This document shows positions 1 to 7,490 of a DNA stretch of 35,583 nucleotides, one piece after another. Below the pieces are notes generated by a model. The model saw only the letters and a program-made list of their open reading frames with translations, was not told where the DNA came from and ran no database searches. This stretch comes from a virus. Location of the stretch: the IMG/VR virus record IMGVR_UViG_3300044655_000284, positions 1-35,583 of that record. One strand, given 5' to 3'. Each line of letters starts with the position of its first letter. Position 1 is the first letter of the stretch. The position numbers and the translations under genes were made by a program.

Positions 1-912
1 TCCTGTATCGGGAATGTTAGCGTAACCAATAAGCACCTTCGTTGGGTATGGTGCAAACGACAGGTTAGCAGAGCCTTTATCGTTGGCTTTAGCGACATTC
101 AGATAGCGGAAATAGTCTTGTTGTAATGAGGTTGTATCAAATCCCTTGATTTGGAAATACTTAAGTTTTGTACCTAAAACCATAACTGTATCGTCAAATA
201 TGGTTGTATCGGTGTCAGCCGTAAAGCTGTTTTTGACTGCACCAGTAGAACTTCTAGCCCAACCTTTTGAGCGGTATTCAAAACCTAAATACTCTTGTGT
301 GTTATATGGTGGCCAAATTTGGAACTTATCGCCTAGAATACGCCACCTAATGCGTGGGCCTGTGGAGATATAACCCGACTTTAGCCATTGCCATTGTTGG
401 GCATCTTCAGGGCCAAGCATCTGCCAATGTTTCGTTTTGTCCCAATGCGTATTGTCCGTAATGGTTTCAAAGTCATTAGGTAATGGGTATTTGGTCTGTG
501 AAAAGGTAAAAGTCACGCCTGCGTATGTACCGCTAGCTAACTGGCTCATCACAATAGTGGATAAGCCTGTGCCTGAGTTGTAAGTTACGCTTGACACATA
601 GGTATCTTGATTGATGCCTGTGCCTGTAATCGAATAATTGCCGTTTAGGGCGGTAGCGTCACCAGTAACAATAATGTTATAGCTTTGGTCGCTAACTGTA
701 GCACCTACAAAAGTAACTGCATCGGTGTAAAACCGATACTCCAACTGTAAGCCTTGCCAATCATATTCCTTAACCAAGTCATAGCCAGTACGATTCATAA
801 GGGCTAAAACCTGTTGGACATCTTGGCTAGTATTACCAGCAACATAGGTAGGAATAGCAAGGTTTAACTCGCTAGTAGTCTGTTGCACAAGTTGGAGCAT
901 CGTTGATGACAT
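1..912 (-). CDS. Tail-tube/adaptor protein (T7 gp11-like), cut by left window edge
   Basis: The frame opens with ATG at 912 and reads 304 codons without a stop to the window edge. The other copy of its 3' end (35229-35583) ends three residues later, so the full protein is about 307 aa. The N-terminus (LVQQTTSELNLAIP, then a helical stretch with LMNRTGYDLVKEYDW) is typical of podoviral head-to-tail adaptor/tubular-A proteins. A beta-rich insert (about residues 70-135, with VTGDATALNGNYSITGTG) precedes the C-terminal domain. It lies downstream of the capsid genes and, after circle closure, immediately upstream of the nozzle-like protein. That order (capsid, gp11, gp12) supports the role. The function is inferred from position and general look; I see no catalytic motif. 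Confidence 0.6.
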   Translation of the reverse strand, partial: MSSTMLQLVQQTTSELNLAIPTYVAGNTSQDVQQVLALMNRTGYDLVKEYDWQGLQLEYRFYTDAVTFVGATVSDQSYNIIVTGDATALNGNYSITGTGINQDTYVSSVTYNSGTGLSTIVMSQLASGTYAGVTFTFSQTKYPLPNDFETITDNTHWDKTKHWQMLGPEDAQQWQWLKSGYISTGPRIRWRILGDKFQIWPPYNTQEYLGFEYRSKGWARSSTGAVKNSFTADTDTTIFDDTVMVLGTKLKYFQIKGFDTTSLQQDYFRYLNVAKANDKGSANLSFAPYPTKVLIGYANIPDTG

Positions 913-913
913 A

Positions 914-1561
914 TTAGACTTCCTCTACGACTTTTGGTTTACGAGTTCGGGTTTTCTTTTCACCAACTGCCGCAAGTACAGCCGCCATTTGTTCTTGCAT
1001 TAAGGCGAGCTTCGCATCAGTTTCAGCCTTGATTTTAGCAGTTTCTTCGTCTTTTTTGGCAAGTTCTTGCTTTAGCTGATTAATTTCTTCATCACGCTTG
1101 GATGCTTCAGCCGACTCGCTTGCAAGGTTTAGAAACGATTTAGCCTTATCCCGAAAGGCGTGGGGTGACATTCCTGCAATCATTCCAATGCGTTGTAGCT
1201 GTAAATCTGACGCATTAGCGATGGATTCTACAGTCATAAACTTTACGCCCTTAAGTTCTTGGGCTTGGGATTGGCTAATTAATGGCCATTGTTCGACAGG
1301 CGTCCCAATTATTTCATTGCTGTAATCTTGGGTAGCTTGATATTGAAGCCATTGGCGGGGAAAACGCTGTTTGTGGCTTTCCTGTGCGTAGGTATCAATT
1401 TCCGTCAGGTTATCCCCAGCGACCATGATTCGTACAAAATCAAAGTCTTTAAATATGGGTCTGCCTGCTTCGTTAGATTCATGTTCTAACTTCATTGCTC
1501 GCTTATAAAACTTAACTGCTAAACGAGAATCTGCGTTTTGCTCATCGCTTTCTATTGCCAT
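914..1561 (-). CDS. Hypothetical virion-region protein with C-terminal coiled coil
   Basis: This 215-aa protein has a helical N-terminal half containing a conserved-looking WLQYQATQDYSNEIIGTPVE region. A long charged coiled coil follows (about residues 150-200, repeated EEINQLKQELAKKDEE-type heptads), then a basic tail (KKTRTRKPK) ending in acidic residues. It sits between the decoration-like gene and the tail-tube gene, downstream of a predicted terminator, so it is probably expressed less than the capsid gene. It could be a head-completion or minor head protein. I do not recognise the family; the role rests on context only. Confidence 0.7.
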   Translation of the reverse strand: MAIESDEQNADSRLAVKFYKRAMKLEHESNEAGRPIFKDFDFVRIMVAGDNLTEIDTYAQESHKQRFPRQWLQYQATQDYSNEIIGTPVEQWPLISQSQAQELKGVKFMTVESIANASDLQLQRIGMIAGMSPHAFRDKAKSFLNLASESAEASKRDEEINQLKQELAKKDEETAKIKAETDAKLALMQEQMAAVLAAVGEKKTRTRKPKVVEEV

Positions 1562-1596
1562 TTGTAAAACTCCTTAAGTGGTTAAGGTACTGCGGT

Positions 1597-1637
1597 TGAA
1601 AAGAAAAAGGGCTACCCCAATTACGAGATAGCCCCTT
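1597..1637 (-). terminator. Intrinsic terminator after the capsid/decoration genes
   Basis: On the minus strand a stem AGGG-GCTA / TAGCCCT (7 bp with one bulged G, loop of about 14 nt) is followed at once by TTTTTCTTTT. It lies in the 96-bp gap between the genes at 1658-1966 and 914-1561. It would let the capsid and decoration mRNAs accumulate above downstream tail-gene messages. Confidence 0.7.
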
Positions 1638-1657
1638 GTTTTTACTACAATTTCTGA

Positions 1658-1966
1658 TTAAACGCTAGTTTTTCCAAACCAACCATAATCACCTGATACC
1701 ATCGACTCTGCTGGTGCAATATAAGTGCCACCAGTAGCAGTTGCGGCAAAGGTTGAAGCATTAACAGTTACATCGGTTGCACCTGCGGCAATCGTGCCAC
1801 CTGCTTTAGCAAATACATAACGCAAACCATCAGAACCAAAAGTTTGTGAGCCGAGTGGGCCAAAACTAGGGATTCCAATAACAGTCGTGCCGTTAGTGTA
1901 TTCAAACGATTCAGGCGTGATTGTTTCTAAGTCAACGCCTGCAATGGGGAGTACTGAGTAAGCCAT
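1658..1966 (-). CDS. Small head-decoration-like protein
   Basis: A 102-aa protein rich in Gly, Ala, Thr and Ser with predicted beta strands (for example GTIAAGATDVTVNASTF). It has no cysteine and no catalytic motif. It directly follows the major capsid gene, with its own Shine-Dalgarno (AAGGAAA before ATG), and is followed by a terminator. Small beta-rich proteins at this spot are commonly capsid decoration/stabilisation proteins or head fibres. That role is inferred from position and composition, not from a recognised family. Confidence 0.65.
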   Translation of the reverse strand: MAYSVLPIAGVDLETITPESFEYTNGTTVIGIPSFGPLGSQTFGSDGLRYVFAKAGGTIAAGATDVTVNASTFAATATGGTYIAPAESMVSGDYGWFGKTSV

Positions 1967-1985
1967 GATTGTTTTCCTTTACAAA

Positions 1986-2960
1986 TTAGGTGGTCAAAAT
2001 ACCCTGCAACTGAGCGTTGCTGGTGGTTAAATTGCCTGCCCATCCGTAGAGCTTAACAATCGCATCTTGGTTAATGGCTTGACGCTCACCACCGATAGGT
2101 ACGAAATTACGCTCTTTGTGTGGGCGGAAGAAAATGTAATTGGTGTTCAAGAGATACATATAAGTTGCAGTTTCTTGTGCTCCAATACCACCACCGAGTA
2201 CTACATCAGCAGATGTACCGCCACCATAGAACTTGAGGGATGCGAAACCTGCTGCACCCGATTCTTCAGTAGTAATACGCTGAATTGCTTGTAATGCACC
2301 AACAAAATACTGATATGTGGTGTTACCAGCGATGTACAAGTCAGCCTTGTCTGTGCCACGAACCTGCTTGATGGCTGCTTCAGTCATCTTAGCAAGGGTG
2401 TTGGTAGAGGTTAGACCAGTAGTTGCTTGGTTCTGCCAGAAAGACCAGTTTGCACGATTGATACCACCATAAGTACCTGTGGTTGGAGTTGTAGAAACTG
2501 CGGCAGCTAAGCCGTCAATGTTCTTACCACCATTACCAGTACCATCACCATACAAATCGCCTGAAATGCGGTTCAAAAGACGAGCTTCAGAAACTTGCAT
2601 ACGACCATCTAACAGGTCAATGATTGCTTCTTTGCTTGAGTTTTGGAGCATTTCTAGACCGCTCATTGTTACAGCAGCAGCGTATTGAGCAATTTTGAAC
2701 TGAGCAGCCGAGATTGGGCTATCAGGAGCAATGTTCAATACTTCATATCCGCTATACGAATTAGCGTTGTTGGTATTTGGGTCGTTGTACATGATTTCTT
2801 CCAAAATCACATTACCACCCGAAAATGGGCGTACATTGCCCTTTGAGTTAAGTCTTTGCAGAATCGCATTGTTCTGCGTTAAGTTATCAGCCAATTCACC
2901 GCTACGACTTTGAATGGTTGTAGCGATAATATCGGTGATTGCTGAGTTAGCAAATGCCAT
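1986..2960 (-). CDS. Major capsid protein
   Basis: A 324-aa protein immediately downstream of the scaffold-like gene and preceded by AAAGGAAATATC-ATG. The N-terminal helix region (AITDIIATTIQSRSGELAD), the central segment with LLDGRMQVSEARLLNRISGD, and the C-terminal YIFFRPHKERNFVPIGG block resemble the HK97-fold coat proteins of podoviruses, where the last block corresponds to the A-domain/P-loop end. Length fits a capsid protein without an obvious N-terminal delta domain. It would assemble the procapsid with the scaffold and portal. The assignment rests on sequence look plus the portal-scaffold-capsid gene order. Confidence 0.85.
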   Translation of the reverse strand: MAFANSAITDIIATTIQSRSGELADNLTQNNAILQRLNSKGNVRPFSGGNVILEEIMYNDPNTNNANSYSGYEVLNIAPDSPISAAQFKIAQYAAAVTMSGLEMLQNSSKEAIIDLLDGRMQVSEARLLNRISGDLYGDGTGNGGKNIDGLAAAVSTTPTTGTYGGINRANWSFWQNQATTGLTSTNTLAKMTEAAIKQVRGTDKADLYIAGNTTYQYFVGALQAIQRITTEESGAAGFASLKFYGGGTSADVVLGGGIGAQETATYMYLLNTNYIFFRPHKERNFVPIGGERQAINQDAIVKLYGWAGNLTTSNAQLQGILTT

Positions 2961-2981
2961 GATATTTCCTTTTTAAGTTGA

Positions 2982-4052
2982 TTAAAGCCTACCGCTCTCT
3001 GCTTCAGCCATTTGGGCCATTAGTAGAGAACGCCTGTCCTTTGCTTCGACTTTCGCTTGTGTTCCGTTAGGAGTAACGGATTTTGGGCTAACAGCCGTTG
3101 CTTTAGCTCTTGCTACTTGTGATGCCTTAGATGCTTGCGTGGTAGCTTGTTTTAGGAGTTTTTCCTGTTCAAACTTCCATGCTTCATCGTTCATACGCAC
3201 CGCTTTGGCGTAAGCCGTTTCAAGGTCTTGGGCCTTACCTAGCTCAAGTAGTTGAGCCATTTCTTCCCTAACCATATCAAAGTGCGGAAACCGCTCCTTG
3301 TTGCTTCTAACCCGTTCAATTTCATTACTTAAACGAGCTTGTTCCTCTTGCTCAAACCGCCCTTTTATCGTGCTAACCTCTTGATTAACTTGATAAAGTT
3401 GTTGCATTAACTGTTGAGTATATGCGTCAACTGGTTGTTGCGGTTCGGTACTTTGATTTAAGTTTACTCCATAATCTTGTGCAAGTCTATGAAACATCTG
3501 TACTTTTTGTTCATAGGGTGCTTTGGTCAATACCATGTGGGCACGACCCAAGTTGTTTATCCATGCGGCAGGGTGTATTCCTTGTGATTGGAGTTCGGGG
3601 ATAAACGGGTTAATTGCTTCCTCAAGAGCCTTTGCTCGTTCCGCTTCCGCTTTATATACGCTAACGCCCTTTTTAAATTCGTTCTCTCTTTGGTTGAGGT
3701 ATTCAAGATGTTTTTTGCTTTCTTCTTTTGTTAATGTTTCGCCTTTGGCTATCTTATCCCAAAGAGGTAAAAGGTCTTTCTTCCAAGTTGTAGGCTTTGG
3801 TATATCGCCAATCTCAGGCTGTTCTTCGGGCTGTTCGGGTTCAGCCGTATCTTCTGCAATATCCGTAGAGCTTTCTTCCTCTGCCACCGCTTCATCTTTA
3901 GCGACAAACTGTCCCTTCTCATTGCGAGCAGGTTCGTCTTGAGGTACTTCCTCTTGCACTTCCTCATGTTCTTCCTCTACGGGTTTACCCTCATCTTGTG
4001 GCTCTAAGACTTCCTCTAATGCGGATTCCAACATCTCTCTGCGGTCTGCCAT
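2982..4052 (-). CDS. Scaffolding protein
   Basis: A 356-aa protein with a very acidic, low-complexity N-terminal third (residues 1-85, dense in Glu, Asp and Pro). A central helical part follows (about 90-270), with heptads such as LMQQLYQVNQEVSTIKGRFEQEEQ, and then a basic Ala/Lys C-terminus. This composition and the place directly before the capsid gene are those of capsid scaffolds, which fill the procapsid and leave or are cut before DNA packaging. A clear Shine-Dalgarno (TAAGGAGCAATC-ATG) precedes it. No protease gene is seen, so release without proteolysis is likely (inference). Confidence 0.8.
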   Translation of the reverse strand: MADRREMLESALEEVLEPQDEGKPVEEEHEEVQEEVPQDEPARNEKGQFVAKDEAVAEEESSTDIAEDTAEPEQPEEQPEIGDIPKPTTWKKDLLPLWDKIAKGETLTKEESKKHLEYLNQRENEFKKGVSVYKAEAERAKALEEAINPFIPELQSQGIHPAAWINNLGRAHMVLTKAPYEQKVQMFHRLAQDYGVNLNQSTEPQQPVDAYTQQLMQQLYQVNQEVSTIKGRFEQEEQARLSNEIERVRSNKERFPHFDMVREEMAQLLELGKAQDLETAYAKAVRMNDEAWKFEQEKLLKQATTQASKASQVARAKATAVSPKSVTPNGTQAKVEAKDRRSLLMAQMAEAESGRL

Positions 4053-4061
4053 GATTGCTCC

Positions 4062-4439
4062 TTAACGATAGTTTAGTTTGGCGTAAGCAAGCTCGGCAAT
4101 CTTGCGTTTACGGGTTTCTTGCTCTTTACGACTAAGCTCTACAGGCTTGTGTTGCTTGGGTACATCGTTACCTAACTCAATCATTCGGTGCTGTTTAAGA
4201 TGTTCTCTGTGATGACTTCGGCTTTTAATCCATGTGCCATCAACCTGAGATACATAGCCATCAATGTCAGACATAACCATTGGGGATTCTTTGGCGACCA
4301 TTTCTTGCTTTTGTTTCCATGCTTCTTCAGCTTCGGGTGTACCTATCTGAAACCCCCAAAAGTCTAGGTATTTCTCTTTGTCAGACTTGGTTTCTACATG
4401 GTTACTTTCGGTATATCCGCACTTAGGGCAAATACTCAT
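4062..4439 (-). CDS. Zinc-ribbon phage head-module protein
   Basis: I chose the ATG at 4439 because it overlaps the stop of the upstream glycosyltransferase as ATGA; a longer in-frame start at 4472 would overlap that gene by 37 nt. The 125-aa product opens with a half zinc ribbon (CPKCGY, residues 4-9). It then has a block DIDGYVSQVDGTWIKSRSHH and REHLKQHRMIELGND, a motif often seen in small proteins encoded between portal and capsid genes of tailed phages. The C-terminus is basic and helical. A regulatory or assembly role is possible; no activity is established. Confidence 0.7.
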   Translation of the reverse strand: MSICPKCGYTESNHVETKSDKEKYLDFWGFQIGTPEAEEAWKQKQEMVAKESPMVMSDIDGYVSQVDGTWIKSRSHHREHLKQHRMIELGNDVPKQHKPVELSRKEQETRKRKIAELAYAKLNYR

Positions 4440-5329
4440 AGTTTCTCCAGTAAATGTGGTAATTTGTGCCAATCGTGTTTTTTTAGCGGTACAACAGAGT
4501 CATACCATGTTGCATTTTTCCAACGCCAACAGATATAGTCATCTTCAGGCAATAGTAGGAAACATTTAACCCCCAATGCACCAGCAAGGTGAGCCGTAGC
4601 GGTATCGGGTGCAATCACCGCTTTCATAGACTTCATGTGGCAAGCAGTCTTAAAGAAGTTTTCTTTCCACCCGTCAGGGGGTAAGGGTTGAAATATATCG
4701 TCTGTAGCTAGATTTAAGGAATAGACATCGTTACCTAGCATTTCACGCAATATGGTGACATCAATAGATTTAATGTAATGGAGTGGCCCTGTACTGGCGT
4801 GCCAGTTAACCCCTACCTTACGCTCAATATCGCTAGGAATGGCGTTTAAATAGCCCTCAGAGCCTACAATCTTCTCTCGGCTAATAGGGAATGACTGACG
4901 CACATACATAGGGGCGTGTAAGGCGAAATGGGGCAAGCTCATGCTACCTACCCAATAATCGGCTTCTAGTGGTCTGCCTTCATCTCTAACGCAAGAAATG
5001 GTGTCTATACAGTCCATCTGCCCTAAAAGCTGCATGACGGACTTATGGCACATGACTGATACTTCTTTAGCCCCCCAAGCTTTGAGCATTGGTAGGAATC
5101 GGGAGAACTGAATAATGTCCCCAAAACCTTGTTCCATCTGCACAGTAATGTGTTTGCCGTACAGTCGTTCACCATTCCATTTGGGAGCTTTTACCCATTT
5201 GTCCCATTTTTCACCCGATGCTTCTCTGGTCTTGGGATGCCATCGAAACTCATAGAGCCGAAACCCTGATTGGTAATGCCCCATGTGGAGCAAGTCTAGT
5301 CCTTTTTTATATTGCCCGAAAGGTGTCAT
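4436..5329 (-). CDS. GT9-like glycosyltransferase (TPR-associated type)
   Basis: A 297-aa protein. Residues 66-71 (EQGFGD) and following IIQFSRFLPML match the start of the glycosyltransferase region found in TPR-containing GT9/GT41-related enzymes. Residues 241-253 (PDTATAHLAGALG), followed by a WRW...TWYDSV segment, match their nucleotide-sugar-binding C-terminal lobe. The N-terminal 30 residues resemble a remnant of a TPR (YKKGLDLLHMGHYQSGFRLYEFRW). It is coupled by ATGA overlaps to both neighbours and lies between the fibre-like and scaffold genes. Possible substrates are a virion protein or a host surface glycan; neither is shown by the sequence. Confidence 0.85.
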   Translation of the reverse strand: MTPFGQYKKGLDLLHMGHYQSGFRLYEFRWHPKTREASGEKWDKWVKAPKWNGERLYGKHITVQMEQGFGDIIQFSRFLPMLKAWGAKEVSVMCHKSVMQLLGQMDCIDTISCVRDEGRPLEADYWVGSMSLPHFALHAPMYVRQSFPISREKIVGSEGYLNAIPSDIERKVGVNWHASTGPLHYIKSIDVTILREMLGNDVYSLNLATDDIFQPLPPDGWKENFFKTACHMKSMKAVIAPDTATAHLAGALGVKCFLLLPEDDYICWRWKNATWYDSVVPLKKHDWHKLPHLLEKL

Positions 5330-5805
5330 AAAAGCATCAGTAAGGATTCTTCATCATCCAACTCAGCTTGTCGCTGGGCTTCGAGAATCGCTAACTGTGC
5401 CGATATATTGGCTTGTTGCTTTCTGAGTTCTACCGCCCTAGACAACTTACTGCGTTGGTTCTCAAGGTAGGCAATAGACTGCTCTAGTTCTGTAGTATCA
5501 ACTGGCGGTGTACCAGCCTTAACCTCTTGAATAGATTGTAGTTTATTTTGTTTCTGTTTAGCAACAATTTTTGGTGGGTCAACCAAATCTTTAATCTGTT
5601 GTTTTCTGCGTATCTTAGACTCTTGTTGGGCTTTGTATATTGCAAGCTGTCTAGCCCTAATCTTGGCATCAATTCTCTTAGCTCTGCGGATTTCTTCAGG
5701 TGTAAAGCCATCATGGGTGTCCATTAATGATGGCGTTGGAGGTACTCCGCTTATCTGGAAAGCGTTGTTTTGGAACGCATTAGCCTGAAAAGCAGTTTGA
5801 AACAT
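5326..5805 (-). CDS. Hypothetical helical, glutamine-rich protein
   Basis: A 159-aa protein opening with a repeat of F-Q/N-A-F-Q-N-N-A-F-Q type residues, followed by long basic and Gln-rich helices with coiled-coil potential (about residues 35-150). It starts by TAATG overlap with the fibre-like gene upstream and is coupled to the glycosyltransferase downstream by ATGA. I do not recognise the family. Its place between a fibre-like protein and a glycosyltransferase suggests a minor virion or chaperone role, but this is only context. Confidence 0.65.
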   Translation of the reverse strand: MFQTAFQANAFQNNAFQISGVPPTPSLMDTHDGFTPEEIRRAKRIDAKIRARQLAIYKAQQESKIRRKQQIKDLVDPPKIVAKQKQNKLQSIQEVKAGTPPVDTTELEQSIAYLENQRSKLSRAVELRKQQANISAQLAILEAQRQAELDDEESLLMLL

Positions 5806-7490
5806 TAGAATGTCCCGCCTGATACCCCTACAAAAGTAGTCGCAGTAATGGTTGTTCCAGTAATCGCTGCTGGTGCTGTATTCCCAATTACAGGGGGGCT
5901 AGATAAATCAAGCGTTCCACCAAGCGTTAAACTTCCAGTAGTGGTGACTGTGCCAGTTAAAGTCAATCCATTAACTGTGCCTGCACCGCTTACGCTAGTG
6001 ACACCTGTATTACTTATGGTGATTGACCCTGCACCCTCAGTAATGCTGATACCTGTGCCATCGGTTAGATTGGCGTTCTTCCATACTCCAACAGGGCTGG
6101 TAGTAGCGTCATAAATTAAGACATTACCGCTTTGGGGCGAGGTTATCCGTACATCGTGTAGTTCGTCTAGTTCGTAGCCGTTGTCAATCTTGACATAGAT
6201 AGAACCGACAATGTTATCTACACGCTCTACCCATCCAATAACAACTAATTGGTCGGGGGCTTGGGGTTTTGTGGTTGTTACCGCACCCGCAGTTGTAGGC
6301 GATAGATAAACTGTAGCACCTGCGGTTAAGCCTGTAGTGTTTAGCTTATACAAAGCACCCGATACGATAATGAAGCCTTCAGCACCGCTAGTCATGGTTT
6401 CAGCTACAAGACCAATCGTGCCAAATGATGTGGCTTCTACATCTGCCCTAGCTAGTTTGACAGCGACTCGGTTGCCTTGAGCACCTGAAATATAGACCGC
6501 TTGACCTTTAGTTAAAGTCGTACCGCTATCGTTGTAAACCCTAGCTAGTTCTTGAGTTCCTACCTGTAAGTTAACATTACCGCCTTTTAAGGCAACAATC
6601 GGTACTCCATCGCCATCATCCCAAGACATTGTGCCGACTGTGGTAGGTACTGTGGCAGGTGTGGTATCTAGTCCAATAGAATTAGCGTTAATCACATTGC
6701 CGTTATCGTCAAGTGTGACTGTGCTGTTTTGGATTAACTTGCCAGTTGTTAGGTCAAAACGAGTAATGGCGTTATCGGTAGCAGAAGCAGGGCCAACCAC
6801 ATCTCCACCTGCTGATGGGCTAGTGTTGGTTACAGTAAAGTTAGGATAAGTGCCACTTACAGAAATTCCTGTACCACTAGCAATAGCTACAGTTTGGTCA
6901 GGGGCAGTATTGGTTACAGTAACCGCACCAGTTCCGCTTGATACCGATATTCCTGTACCAGCCACCGCAGAAGTAACGCCTGTATTGGTAACAGTAAATG
7001 CAGGGTATGTGCCTGATGTTGATATACCAGTTCCACTAGCAATACTAACTGTTTGGTCGGGTGCTGTATTAGTAACTGTAAAGTTAGGGTATGTACCGCT
7101 AGTCGATATACCTGTACCTGAGTTCAATACAACTGTTTGGTCGGGGGCGGTGTTCGTAACAGTAATTGAGCCTGAAGTGGTAATTGGGCCACCCGATACA
7201 CTTATTCCTGTACTTGCGGTTAAATTTACGCTTGTGACTGTCCCTAATGGGTTTGTAGCCCATGAAGTATCTGTTCCGTCAGTAGTTAGGTATTTGCCTG
7301 TATTGCCTGTCTGTGATGGGACTAAAGCATTAAACGCAGCATTAGCTGTAGTTTGCCCTGTACCGCCATTAGCTATATCAATCGTACCTGTTAGGGTATG
7401 GTCAGCGTTCCAATCACTAGGGCGTACAAGACTTGTATCCGCTTCGTCAGGGATTGTGCTGACTTTGCTATGTTTGACTGTAATAGCCAT
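5805..7490 (-). CDS. Fibre-like structural protein with 28-residue repeats
   Basis: A 561-aa protein. The first 60 residues (including PDEADTSLVRPSDWNADH and NGGTGQTTANAAFNAL) are typical of phage tail-fibre or head-fibre N-termini. NTAPDQTV recurs at about residues 113, 141 and 194, and SGTYP-x-FTVTNT at about 131, 159 and 212, giving a 28-residue beta repeat. A second half (about 255-450) looks like a globular beta domain, and the C-terminus returns to GTV/GTG repeats. It overlaps the portal stop by TAATG. Its place between portal and capsid, far from the fibre cluster at 25-29 kb, suggests a head fibre or second receptor-binding protein. Confidence 0.75.
   Translation of the reverse strand: MAITVKHSKVSTIPDEADTSLVRPSDWNADHTLTGTIDIANGGTGQTTANAAFNALVPSQTGNTGKYLTTDGTDTSWATNPLGTVTSVNLTASTGISVSGGPITTSGSITVTNTAPDQTVVLNSGTGISTSGTYPNFTVTNTAPDQTVSIASGTGISTSGTYPAFTVTNTGVTSAVAGTGISVSSGTGAVTVTNTAPDQTVAIASGTGISVSGTYPNFTVTNTSPSAGGDVVGPASATDNAITRFDLTTGKLIQNSTVTLDDNGNVINANSIGLDTTPATVPTTVGTMSWDDGDGVPIVALKGGNVNLQVGTQELARVYNDSGTTLTKGQAVYISGAQGNRVAVKLARADVEATSFGTIGLVAETMTSGAEGFIIVSGALYKLNTTGLTAGATVYLSPTTAGAVTTTKPQAPDQLVVIGWVERVDNIVGSIYVKIDNGYELDELHDVRITSPQSGNVLIYDATTSPVGVWKNANLTDGTGISITEGAGSITISNTGVTSVSGAGTVNGLTLTGTVTTTGSLTLGGTLDLSSPPVIGNTAPAAITGTTITATTFVGVSGGTF
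6850..7180 (-). repeat. Tandem coding repeats in the fibre-like gene
   Basis: The repeat units of the fibre-like protein are visible in DNA. The segments encoding NTAPDQTV and SGTYPxFTVTNT recur with about 84-bp spacing, plus one variant unit. Their reverse reading stays open for 247 codons (6850-7593), an artefact of the repeated composition. Confidence 0.6.

Noticed and set aside
1-343. Tandem paralogous tail-tube genes
   Set aside because: Near-total silent difference, in-frame joining and standard gene order favour one locus seen twice in a circular genome; kept as the stated alternative.
3523-3942. A 139-codon plus-strand frame opposite the scaffold gene
   Set aside because: The complement of Glu-rich codons gives Ser/Leu-rich noise; no start signal is seen and the overlapping scaffold call is much stronger.
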